Below are positions 1 through 6,030 of a stretch of 8,816 nt of DNA, in pieces (within the stretch, counting starts at the first letter, position 1; each line of letters starts with the position of its first letter). A program made the translations under genes and the position numbers. Source of the DNA: Anaerolineae bacterium (GTDB lineage: Bacteria > Chloroflexota > Anaerolineae > Anaerolineales > Villigracilaceae); contig DQGV01000378.1 of the NCBI GenBank assembly GCA_003524705.1, positions 1-8,816 of the forward strand, given 5' to 3'. The notes below the pieces were generated by a model. It searched no databases. It saw nothing but the letters and a program-made list of their open reading frames with translations, and was not told the DNA's origin.

Positions 1-64
1 TCATCTCGTTTTCTGAAAATAGATTTTCTTTGGTAAATATTCATAAGTTTATTAATTATATTGG

Positions 65-120
65 GGTGCGTCACGCTTTATGAATTTAGATTAATGTGTG
101 AAACAAAAGCGTGCCGCACC
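65..120. repeat. Imperfect 15-bp inverted repeat (large hairpin) in the left intergenic region
   Basis: The arm at 65-79 (GGTGCGTCACGCTTT) is the reverse complement of 106-120 (AAAGCGTGCCGCACC) except at one position (T71 against C114), with a 26-nt AT-rich loop. It lies 14 bp beyond the stop codon of the minus-strand TPR gene, so in that transcript it would form a 3' hairpin. No T-run follows it on the minus strand, so it is not a textbook intrinsic terminator. It could be an mRNA-stabilising structure, a REP-like element or a small mobile-element remnant. The rest of 1-134 is AT-rich, and I see no gene in it. Confidence 0.7.
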
Positions 121-134
121 TATTGAGGATGAAT

Positions 135-1412
135 CTAAGGCGTAGGTGTAGATTCAGGTGTACTGGTAGAAAGAGGCGGGGTTGGTGTCGCTTGTAAATT
201 TTGCTGACATCTATCAATAATCGCGTTGGCATTATCTACTGAAAGTTGGTCAGATGGAATGCGAGAGATAATTAATTGGGCAATTTGCAAGGCTTCGCCA
301 CATCGATTCAATCGGGAAAGAGCAAGCCCATACGTAAAATAATACTCTGCGACGCGTGCTGTTGAACCAGAAGTAAGTTCGATGACTTCCATTTCATGTC
401 CATCTTCCGTTAAACCACCTGTAACAACGTATGCGAGTTCTTGTACAGCTTCGGGCCAAAAGGCATTGCGATAATACATGACACCGAGATTGCCGCGTAA
501 GTTTGAATCGGCGGGGTTGATTCCGACAGCCGTTTCAGCATATTGCAAGGCTTTACCAAATTCACCGATGGTAGCGTACGTTCGTGATAACAAAAGATGT
601 GGCGTTGGGTCTTCGGGGTTAAGTGCAATGGCGCGTGTGAACGATGCTTCGGCTTGGTCGTATACACCGAGGATGCGATAGTTTGTTCCGATAGATAAAT
701 GCAAATCTGCGATGTTTGGATTTATTGCAATGGCGGCTTGATATTCGGCAATCGCATCTTCATAATTGCCTGTGGCTTCTAAGATAATTCCACGTGCGCG
801 ATGTGTTTCTAAAGCGTCGGGGGCAAGTGCTTGTGCTACACGAGAAATTTCAATAGCACGTTCTACACCATCAAAACCGCCTAACCCGCTATAAAATGAG
901 TCTACTAAAATCTCAACATAATAAGCGTGAGCCAAAGCATTATTTGGGTCTAACTCTAAAGCACGTTTGATGTCACTCTCGGCTTGCAAATATTCACCTT
1001 GAAAACTCAACGCCCATGCGCGTACAGCAAACGCCATCGAATTGGTTGGGTTTAACAAGAGCGCGTCTTCTGCGGCGGTTTGGGCTTCTTTATATCTACC
1101 TGCATATACCAATGTTTGCCCCAGACGAATATGCGTCGCCGCATCACTGGGGCGTGAGGCAATCGCTTGCTGATACATATTAATGGCAGGGATTAACTTA
1201 CCTTCGTTAAACAAACTTTCAGCATCGGCAATTAACGAGTCTGGTGAAATGGTTGGCGTGGGAGATGGCACACCCAATGGCTCAATCGTCGGCACTACAT
1301 AACGCGTTGTATACGATGCACCTAACACAATCAAACTTAACAAAATAATAGCGAACCAATTGGGTTTGGTACGCCGTTTGTTCATACTCCATTTACTTCC
1401 ACGTAAATACAT
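135..1412 (-). CDS. Membrane-anchored tetratricopeptide repeat (TPR) protein
   Basis: This is a 425-aa protein. A basic N-terminal stretch (NKRRTKPNW) precedes one hydrophobic segment at about residues 19-38, which is either an uncleaved type-II anchor or a signal peptide. A Pro/Thr/Ser linker (about 45-58) follows. From about 57 to 390 come roughly nine 34-residue TPR units, with recurring A..AI..NP.....H..LG...... patterns such as YEDAIAEYQAAIAINP and YDQAEASFTRAIALNP. Two inserts interrupt the solenoid, near 172-185 and 332-353. The tail (about 408-425) is a TP-rich low-complexity segment of a kind common on exported Chloroflexota proteins. TPR solenoids are protein-binding scaffolds; the partner here is unknown. 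There is no enzymatic domain. An alternative start is the ATG at 1385 (residue 10), with GGAAG 10 nt upstream; the ATG at 1412 has only a weak AGTAGG. It is transcribed divergently from trmD. The function beyond 'TPR protein at the membrane' cannot be read from sequence. Confidence 0.9.
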   Translation of the reverse strand: MYLRGSKWSMNKRRTKPNWFAIILLSLIVLGASYTTRYVVPTIEPLGVPSPTPTISPDSLIADAESLFNEGKLIPAINMYQQAIASRPSDAATHIRLGQTLVYAGRYKEAQTAAEDALLLNPTNSMAFAVRAWALSFQGEYLQAESDIKRALELDPNNALAHAYYVEILVDSFYSGLGGFDGVERAIEISRVAQALAPDALETHRARGIILEATGNYEDAIAEYQAAIAINPNIADLHLSIGTNYRILGVYDQAEASFTRAIALNPEDPTPHLLLSRTYATIGEFGKALQYAETAVGINPADSNLRGNLGVMYYRNAFWPEAVQELAYVVTGGLTEDGHEMEVIELTSGSTARVAEYYFTYGLALSRLNRCGEALQIAQLIISRIPSDQLSVDNANAIIDRCQQNLQATPTPPLSTSTPESTPTP

Positions 1413-1432
1413 TCTTTTTACCTACTTTAATC

Positions 1433-1465
1433 AGACCCTAAAGGTCTCAAAGACCTTTAGGGTCT
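1433..1465. repeat. Perfect 15-bp inverted repeat, 3-nt loop (AGACCCTAAAGGTCT element)
   Basis: The left arm at 1433-1447 is AGACCCTAAAGGTCT. The right arm at 1451-1465 is its exact reverse complement, and the loop is CAA. Each arm also has internal dyad symmetry (AGACC/GGTCT). The element lies between the divergent TPR and trmD genes, in the probable 5' leader of the TPR transcript. No T-run follows on either strand, so terminator function is doubtful. A decayed copy of the same arms occurs at 6031-6045 and 6093-6107, which marks it as a dispersed element rather than a local operator. Confidence 0.85.
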
Positions 1466-1485
1466 CGTTACAAAATTATAAAATC

Positions 1486-1515
1486 ATATTACCATCCGCA
1501 TAGAAGCAAAGTCAA
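1486..1515 (-). promoter_or_regulatory. Candidate promoter of the TPR gene
   Basis: On the minus strand, TTGACT (complement of 1510-1515) is followed after 18 nt by TAATAT (complement of 1486-1491). A perfect TATAAT lies slightly downstream (complement of 1475-1480) but lacks a good -35. Either would start transcription upstream of the 1433-1465 hairpin and place it in the TPR leader. The call rests on consensus matching only. Confidence 0.4.
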
Positions 1516-1524
1516 GCAAGCGCA

Positions 1525-1556
1525 TTGATACTCTTATTTACTTCTTATGCTAAAAT
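1525..1556 (+). promoter_or_regulatory. Candidate trmD promoter, implying a leaderless or near-leaderless mRNA
   Basis: TTGATA at 1525-1530 resembles a -35. TATGCTAAAAT at 1546-1556 contains two overlapping -10 options: TATGCT (1546-1551, 15-nt spacer) and TAAAAT (1551-1556) preceded by TG as in an extended -10. Either predicts a transcription start at about 1558-1563, which is at or just before the trmD ATG at 1563. No Shine-Dalgarno sequence precedes that ATG, which agrees with leaderless translation. Confidence 0.45.
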
Positions 1557-1562
1557 CTCAAC

Positions 1563-2336
1563 ATGCAATTTGAGGTATTCACTCTACTGCCCGAAGCCTT
1601 TTCTTCTTACATAGATACCAGCATCCTCAAACGCGCACAAGAACGGGGATTAATAAACATTAACATCCACAACATCCGCGATTACACATACGACAAACAT
1701 CACGTCACAGATGATACGCCCTATGGTGGCGGTGGCGGCATGGTGATGAAACCTGAACCCGTTTTTGAAGCCGTAGAAAAAGTATTAGATATAAATCCGC
1801 CTCAAACTTCGGGGAAACCTGATTCTGAAATCCCAATCATTTTACTTACCCCACAAGGACGAGTCTTCAATCAAAGTATCGCCAAAGAATTATCAACATA
1901 TCCACGTATTGTATTGATTTGTGGACGTTACGAAGGCATAGATGAACGCATCCGTGAGAATCTCGTCACAGACGAAATATCTGTTGGGGATTATGTCTTA
2001 ACTGGAGGTGAAATCCCAGCTCTCCTCGTGATTGACGCGGTTTCACGTCTACTGCCAAATGTTTTAGGCGACCCGACCGGCGCGGAAGATGATTCACATG
2101 CAATGGGTTTGTTGGAATATCCACATTACACCCGTCCGCCAGAATTTCGTGGAAACAAAGTGCCGGATGTTTTACTTTCTGGCGACCATGCCAAAATTGA
2201 CAAATGGCGCAGAGAACAAGCACTCGAAAGAACCTTTAGAAAACGACCAGATATGTTGGAAAAAGCGAATCTAACAAAAGATGATTTGAAATTTTTAGAA
2301 AAACTAAATCAAGAAAGAGGAAAGAAGAAAGAATAA
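1563..2336 (+). CDS. trmD: tRNA (guanine-N1)-methyltransferase TrmD (m1G37)
   Basis: TrmD uses S-adenosylmethionine to methylate N1 of G37 in tRNAs with G at position 36, which prevents +1 frameshifting in the cytosol. The 257-aa length is normal for this SPOUT enzyme. Visible landmarks are [17 protein letters not shown] (50-66), the trefoil-knot and SAM-site segments [13 protein letters not shown] (118-130) and [19 protein letters not shown] (138-156), then [20 protein letters not shown] (186-205) and [18 protein letters not shown] (215-232). The catalytic pair known from gamma-proteobacterial TrmD (Arg154/Asp169) appears as Arg162 and Asp177 with the same 15-residue spacing. The usual DSF after the aspartate reads DSH, a minor variant. 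The start is the ATG at 1563; no SD is present, see the promoter entry. Neighbours are unrelated: rpsP, rimM and rplS do not flank it. Confidence 0.97.
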   Translation: MQFEVFTLLPEAFSSYIDTSILKRAQERGLININIHNIRDYTYDKHHVTDDTPYGGGGGMVMKPEPVFEAVEKVLDINPPQTSGKPDSEIPIILLTPQGRVFNQSIAKELSTYPRIVLICGRYEGIDERIRENLVTDEISVGDYVLTGGEIPALLVIDAVSRLLPNVLGDPTGAEDDSHAMGLLEYPHYTRPPEFRGNKVPDVLLSGDHAKIDKWRREQALERTFRKRPDMLEKANLTKDDLKFLEKLNQERGKKKE

Positions 2337-2364
2337 TCAAAAATCTTTCCTCTTTCTTCTTTCC
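2311..2364. repeat. Purine/pyrimidine inverted repeat at the trmD 3' end (possible terminator)
   Basis: A pure-purine tract (2311-2332, the last trmD codons) is complementary to a pure-pyrimidine tract (2344-2364) downstream of the stop. Two registers pair perfectly: 2311-2325 with 2344-2358 (15 bp), and 2319-2332 with 2351-2364 (14 bp). Both have 18-nt loops, and the TAA stop lies between the arms. A short TTT follows the arm. It may end trmD transcription or stabilise the 3' end. The unusually Lys/Glu-rich TrmD tail (ERGKKKE) is a by-product of this tract. Confidence 0.6.
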
Positions 2365-2399
2365 TTTGAATCAAATCAATTTTACTCATGGAGAATACT

Positions 2400-3680
2400 A
2401 TGTCATCATCGCGTTTGAATTACGGTAAGATATTTCTGCTCGGCTTTGGTTTTTTTGGCGTGAGTATAGTGTGGGGTGTGTATAACGCTTTTGTGCCAAT
2501 ATTTCTTTCTGAAAAATTTGGATTATCTGCGGCACTTGTTGGCTTTTTTATGACGTTAGATAACATCGCCGCATTATTTATTCAACCACCTGTTGGCGCC
2601 TGGTCTGATAGATTACGCAGTCCATTAGGCAGACGCATTCCGTTTATTTTAATCGGCGCGCCGATTACAGCGGTTGCTTTTGGTTTAGTTCCCATTGCCG
2701 CGATTCTTCCATTGTTTGTAGCGTGTACAAGCACATTGTTATTAAGTGCGGCATTATGGCGCACACCATTAGTAGCGTTAATGCCAGACATTACACCATC
2801 TGAATTTCGCTCACAAGCCAATGGCATTGTCAACTTTATGGGCGGCATTGGAGTCATTGTGGCGTTACAAGCAGGCGGACTTTTATACAATATGAGCCCT
2901 AACTTTCCATTTTGGCTTGGCTCCGCTTTGGTGATTGTATCTGCTTTGATTGTGTATCTCTTTATCGAAGAGCCAAAAGAATATGGCGAAAGTGAAAAAC
3001 AACCAAGCATGTTGGAAAGCCTCAAAGAATTATTTAATGATTCAGATAAAAGTGGATTACGCATTCTCTTTGCAATTTTCTTCTGGTTTATTGGATATTC
3101 CGCCGTTGAAACATTCTTTACGTTGTACGCAAGAAATCACCTCGGCTTAAGTGCTGGTGATGGCGCAACATTGCTTTCAGTGCTTCCATTATTTTTTGTA
3201 TTAGCCGCCATGCCAGCAGGTTTCCTTGCAGGAAAAATCGGGCGAAGATTAACCATTAGCATTGGCTTAATTATTTTAAGCGTCATGTTTTTGATGTTAT
3301 TCATTACACCAGCCGAAGCCTTATTAACGGGCATTGCACCTTTGCCATTGGTCGGCATTCCACTTGTTGAAGGTGGCGCACGCATGTTAACGCTTGCAGG
3401 CGTGATGTTAATTTTATGTGGCATTGCTTGGGCATTCATCAACATCAATTCATTGCCTATGGTTGTAGATTTAACAGGCTTGGCTCGCGTTGGCACATTC
3501 ACTGGTTTATATTATTTATTTTCCACACTGTCAGCTATTGTTGGTCCAAATGTAAATGGTTGGGCGATTCAATTAACAGGCAATAACTACAATATGATTA
3601 TGATTATTGCGCCAGTATTTTTATTAATTGCATTTTGGTTAATGATGGGTGTAAAAAAGGGAGAAGCAAGTTCAAGTTGA
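2400..3680 (+). CDS. MFS transporter, SLC45-like (sugar:cation symporter type)
   Basis: This is a 426-aa integral membrane protein with about 12 hydrophobic helices and both halves of the major facilitator fold. Motif A in the first half is GAWSDRLRSPLGRR (66-79); the degenerate copy in the second half is GFLAGKIGRR (274-283). The segment RTPLVALMPDITPSEFRSQA (121-140), followed by NGIVNFMGG, is characteristic of the SLC45/sucrose-type and GPH-like symporters, which carry sugars with cations. The substrate here cannot be read from sequence. A cytoplasmic loop at about 190-220 separates the halves. An in-frame ATG at 2388 exists, but GGAG at 2390-2393 lies 6 nt before the ATG at 2400, which makes 2400 the better start. 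The stop (TGA 3678-3680) overlaps the probable TTG start of the next gene, so the two are likely co-translated. I found no convincing promoter in the 63-bp gap after trmD. Confidence 0.9.
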   Translation: MSSSRLNYGKIFLLGFGFFGVSIVWGVYNAFVPIFLSEKFGLSAALVGFFMTLDNIAALFIQPPVGAWSDRLRSPLGRRIPFILIGAPITAVAFGLVPIAAILPLFVACTSTLLLSAALWRTPLVALMPDITPSEFRSQANGIVNFMGGIGVIVALQAGGLLYNMSPNFPFWLGSALVIVSALIVYLFIEEPKEYGESEKQPSMLESLKELFNDSDKSGLRILFAIFFWFIGYSAVETFFTLYARNHLGLSAGDGATLLSVLPLFFVLAAMPAGFLAGKIGRRLTISIGLIILSVMFLMLFITPAEALLTGIAPLPLVGIPLVEGGARMLTLAGVMLILCGIAWAFININSLPMVVDLTGLARVGTFTGLYYLFSTLSAIVGPNVNGWAIQLTGNNYNMIMIIAPVFLLIAFWLMMGVKKGEASSS

Positions 3681-3713
3681 GAAGTTTGAAAGTTAGCAAG
3701 TTAAAAAGTTTTT
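3674..3713 (+). repeat. Phased AAGTT array, exact 8-bp period
   Basis: AAGTT occurs at 3674, 3682, 3690, 3698 and 3706, five units exactly 8 bp apart with free triplets between them. A sixth AAGTT lies out of phase at 3668. The array spans the MFS stop codon and the first codons of the following lipoprotein, where it encodes the basic n-region (RSLKVSKLKS). The regular phase argues for slippage-type expansion or a small repeat family rather than codon choice. Confidence 0.75.
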
Positions 3714-4696
3714 TATTGGTGATTGGATGCTTGACATTATATGCTTGCATCCAGTCACCAACTTGTTTTGATGAAGAAATTTTCTGTGCGGCGTTAGTCA
3801 CTGACACACTAGGAATAAATGATTATGGCGTCAATCAAGATGCATGGGTTGGGTTACAAGAATCGCAAAATAATGGAACGACGGATCAAATTGAATATAT
3901 CGAATCAGTAGATACGCGTGATTATCAAAAAAATATTGATTACTTTGCCACAAAAGGATTTGATGTCATCATCACTTCTGGCATTGGCTTATTAGATGAA
4001 ACGCTTCATTCATCTGACCTGTATCCTGATTCTGTCTTCGTCGGCTTGAATCAACCCTTTGAAGAGACACGTCCTAACTTAATTTCAATCACCTTCCCAG
4101 AAGACCAAATGGGATTCGCCGCCGGAGCATTGGCATCTCAACTGTCTAAAACGGGAATTGTTGGTGGCGTATGTGAAACCTCTGGCATTGATTCGATGTG
4201 GCGATATTGTGAAGGGTTTCGGGCGGGAGCATTATTCTTGAACCCTGAAATCAAAGTGTTAACTTTATATCGTGATAGTGGCGATAGAGAAAAGATATTT
4301 ATAGATGAAGTCTGGGGTTACGAAAGCGGGCTTTCATTAATCAAACGCGGGGCAGATGTGATTTTTTCAGCAGGTGGTGTGACGGGGCAAGGTGCTTTAA
4401 GAGCGGCAACTGAATCGAATATTTATGCAATTGGCACGGAACGGAATCAGATGTTGTCGTTGGGAGAAAATGGCAGAGGCGTAGTCACCAGTTTGTATGG
4501 GGCAAGCAGGTTGGAGGTCGAAGAAACGATGCGGTTTATCAAAGAGGGATTTGTTCAATCGCAGAGAATTGGTCAAATTCAGTTTGTGCCTTTGAATCAA
4601 ACATTTCCGCAAGAGTTAACGATTGGTTTAGATTTCTTAATTACTTCGTTATGGAATAAAGAAATCTATACAACTATTTCACCTGAAAAACCTTAA
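3677..4696 (+). CDS. Divergent BMP/PnrA-family substrate-binding lipoprotein
   Basis: This is a surface lipoprotein with the periplasmic-binding fold of the BMP family (PF02608), whose characterised members bind nucleosides for ABC import. No ATG precedes the lipobox. TTG at 3677 is the preferred start: it overlaps the MFS stop as TTGA, has GGGAGAAG 10 nt upstream, and gives a classic signal peptide (basic RSLKVSKLK, hydrophobic core, LYAC lipobox, lipidated Cys24). The farther TTG at 3635 would give a 37-residue leader and 46 nt of overlap. The mature part (about 315 aa) is family-sized and keeps ALVTDTLGIND, FPEDQMGFAAGALASQLSKTG and VIFSAGGVTGQGALRAA. The hallmark DDKSFN is replaced by NDYGVN (48-53), so ligand preference may differ. 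It has extra cysteines (30, 37, and two more near VCETSG and RYCEG) and no spacer linker after the lipid Cys. It is paralogous to the next gene, but linked by overlap to the MFS transporter. Confidence 0.88.
   Translation: MRSLKVSKLKSFLLVIGCLTLYACIQSPTCFDEEIFCAALVTDTLGINDYGVNQDAWVGLQESQNNGTTDQIEYIESVDTRDYQKNIDYFATKGFDVIITSGIGLLDETLHSSDLYPDSVFVGLNQPFEETRPNLISITFPEDQMGFAAGALASQLSKTGIVGGVCETSGIDSMWRYCEGFRAGALFLNPEIKVLTLYRDSGDREKIFIDEVWGYESGLSLIKRGADVIFSAGGVTGQGALRAATESNIYAIGTERNQMLSLGENGRGVVTSLYGASRLEVEETMRFIKEGFVQSQRIGQIQFVPLNQTFPQELTIGLDFLITSLWNKEIYTTISPEKP
3716..3761. repeat. 15-bp inverted repeat inside the lipoprotein signal-peptide codons
   Basis: The arm at 3716-3730 (TTGGTGATTGGATGC) pairs with 3747-3761 (GCATCCAGTCACCAA). 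There is one non-Watson-Crick position, a G-U wobble in RNA, and a 16-nt loop. It begins directly after the AAGTT array and covers the hydrophobic core and lipobox codons. The outer segments CAAGTT (3697-3702) and AACTTG (3760-3765) are also complementary, so array and hairpin may be one composite element. In mRNA it would form a strong hairpin about 40 nt into the coding region. Confidence 0.75.
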
Positions 4697-4708
4697 CAAA
4701 CTTCATAC

Positions 4709-4737
4709 TTGCATAAAGGTTATAGTAGATTTATACT
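4709..4737 (+). promoter_or_regulatory. Promoter of the BMP lipoprotein/ABC transporter genes
   Basis: TTGCAT (4709-4714), a 17-nt spacer and TATACT (4732-4737) form a good sigma-70-type promoter just after the stop of the preceding gene. The predicted start is near 4744, giving a leader of about 63 nt that ends in the strong RBS AGAGGAG (4792-4798), 9 nt before the ATG at 4808. A modest stem (TAAGG 4748-4752 with CCTTA 4771-4775) is possible in the leader. I see no recognisable purine or other riboswitch core. Confidence 0.6.
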
Positions 4738-4807
4738 TACATCGTCGTAAGGCTATGCTGAAAGGCAAGTCCTTAAAAAATTAAATCTTCTAGAGGAGAA
4801 GAAAAAT

Positions 4808-5953
4808 ATGAAAAAGTTGTATTTCGTTTCTGCCCTGTTAATCATCGCTTCGATGATTCTCGCGGCATGCGGTACCCCCGCAACAGAAGCACCTGTCGCT
4901 ACTGAAGCGCCAGCCACTGAAGCACCTGCCACAGAGGCACCTACTGAAGCCGCTACAGAAGCACCTGCTGATGTAGTTTCCGTTGGTATGGTAACTGACT
5001 TAGGCGGTATTGATGATAAATCTTTCAACGCCACCGCTTATGCTGGTATTCAACAAGCCATTGATGAACTCGGTGTGGATGGTAAATATTTAGAATCCAC
5101 CCAACAATCTGACTATGCTCGCAACATTCAACAATTTGTTGATGAAGGTGCTGACTTAGTTGTAACCGTCGGTTTCTTGCTCGGTGTTGATACCGCTGTT
5201 GCCGCGAAAGCCAACCCAGATACTTATTTCACAATTGTGGACTATGCTTACCCAGACTGCTTCGGCACTGATTTTGTTGAAGGTCAAACCTGTGGTTCAG
5301 CATCTGAATTGCCAAATGTTTTGGGCTTGACATTTGCAACTGACCAAGCTTCATTCTTGGCTGGTTACGCCGCTGCCGCTTCAACCCAAACGGGTAAAGT
5401 TGGTACTTGGGGTGGTATCAATATTCCTCCTGTAACCGCTTTCATGATTGGTTTTGAAGCTGGTGTAAATTATTACAATGCTCAAAATGGTACTGCTGTA
5501 GAAGTTCTTGGTTGGGATACTGCCGCCAATGAAGGAGCATTCATCGGTAACTTTGAATCGCTTGATGATGGTCGCGCTATCACTGAATCCTTGGTTCAAG
5601 AAGGTGCCGATATTGTTATGCCTGTGGCTGGTCCTGCTGGTTTAGGTGGCGCCGCTTACTGTCAAGAAACTACTTCTTGCTGGATTATCGGCGTAGATAC
5701 CGACTGGACTGTTTCAGCCAGCGAATACAGCAGTGTAATTCTCACCAGTGTGTTGAAGAACATGAACGTGGCTGTGTTCGAAGCTGCTCAAGCAGTTGTT
5801 AATGGTAATTTTGCTGGTGGTGTTTACAGCGGAGTTCTTGCTAACAATGGTGTTGGTCTTGCCCCTGTTGCTGGTGCTTCTGATGATTTGAATGCTCAAT
5901 TAGAAGCTGTGAAACAAGGCTTAATTGACGGCTCCATTACAATAACCCCGTAA
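4808..5953 (+). CDS. BMP/PnrA-family substrate-binding lipoprotein (probable nucleoside ABC importer)
   Basis: This 381-aa lipoprotein is the extracytoplasmic receptor of the adjacent ABC importer. Its signal peptide is MKKLYFVSALLIIASMILAA with lipobox LAAC (Cys21). A TEAP-repeat spacer (about 24-54) leads to a BMP domain (57-381), which starts with the canonical VGMVTDLGGIDDKSFN (59-74) and ends GLIDGSITITP. In characterised members (Treponema PnrA, lactococcal BmpA, Bacillus NupN) this fold binds purine or other nucleosides. The family therefore suggests nucleoside uptake, but the ligand is not proven. Cys151/Cys162 and Cys285/Cys291 are suitably spaced for two disulfides outside the cell. 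The start is certain: strong RBS AGAGGAG at 9 nt. It has its own promoter, and a strong terminator follows its stop, so it is probably made in excess over the ATPase and permease. Codons are smoother and more GCT/GGT-rich than in the neighbours, which fits high expression. Confidence 0.95.
   Translation: MKKLYFVSALLIIASMILAACGTPATEAPVATEAPATEAPATEAPTEAATEAPADVVSVGMVTDLGGIDDKSFNATAYAGIQQAIDELGVDGKYLESTQQSDYARNIQQFVDEGADLVVTVGFLLGVDTAVAAKANPDTYFTIVDYAYPDCFGTDFVEGQTCGSASELPNVLGLTFATDQASFLAGYAAAASTQTGKVGTWGGINIPPVTAFMIGFEAGVNYYNAQNGTAVEVLGWDTAANEGAFIGNFESLDDGRAITESLVQEGADIVMPVAGPAGLGGAAYCQETTSCWIIGVDTDWTVSASEYSSVILTSVLKNMNVAVFEAAQAVVNGNFAGGVYSGVLANNGVGLAPVAGASDDLNAQLEAVKQGLIDGSITITP
4883..4966 (+). 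repeat. TEAP-encoding tandem repeat (lipoprotein spacer)
   Basis: About six degenerate units of (A)TEAP, each 12-15 nt, code for residues 26-53 directly after the lipidated Cys21. Such Thr/Glu/Ala/Pro spacers extend the binding domain away from the membrane or cell wall and often vary in copy number. The unit codons differ (ACA/ACT, GAA/GAG, CCT/CCA), so the array is not a recent expansion. Confidence 0.85.
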
Positions 5954-5974
5954 TCAAGTAAGTCTTTTACTTGA
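5954..5974 (+). other. Small hairpin after the BMP lipoprotein stop
   Basis: TCAAGTAA (5954-5961) and TTACTTGA (5967-5974) form an 8-bp perfect stem with loop GTCTT, starting on the base after the stop codon. No T-run follows it. It precedes the stronger terminator at 5982-6016 and may protect the mRNA 3' end. Confidence 0.5.
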
Positions 5975-5981
5975 CTAATTA

Positions 5982-6016
5982 AAAAAGTCGGGGGGAGGTT
6001 CTCCCTCCGACTTTTT
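5982..6016 (+). terminator. Intrinsic terminator after the BMP lipoprotein gene
   Basis: A 16-bp stem pairs 5982-5997 with 6001-6016, with one G-U and a 3-nt loop (GTT). It is a GC-rich core flanked by an A-run on the left and CTTTTT on the right, the classic bidirectional-looking terminator shape. It lies 28 bp after the stop codon of the binding protein. Readthrough would be needed to reach the ABC genes from the 4709 promoter. Confidence 0.85.
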
Positions 6017-6030
6017 ATTTCAGTTTTATT

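Noticed and set aside
1..64. Possible gene fragment entering from the left edge
   Set aside because: The stretch is very AT-rich with stops in all frames and no recognisable coding pattern.
1433..1465. Perfect hairpin as the bidirectional terminator of divergent genes
   Set aside because: The flanking genes diverge from this region, so no gene ends here, and neither strand has a T-run after the stem.
2582..3502. Long antisense open frames within the MFS gene (2582-3064 and 3137-3502, minus strand)
   Set aside because: They lie opposite a well-conserved transporter, show no family motifs and have compositions expected of antisense shadows. The same holds for the short frames opposite trmD, BMP, ATPase and permease genes.
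3668..3713. Regular AAGTT array considered as a CRISPR-like or iteron array
   Set aside because: The 5-bp core with an 8-bp period is far too short for CRISPR repeats and spacers. No rep gene, origin features or cas genes are nearby, and the array lies within coding sequence.
4745..4807. Leader before the BMP lipoprotein considered as a purine riboswitch
   Set aside because: The leader is only about 63 nt, with one weak stem. I see no three-way junction core or the conserved loop sequences of purine-type riboswitches.
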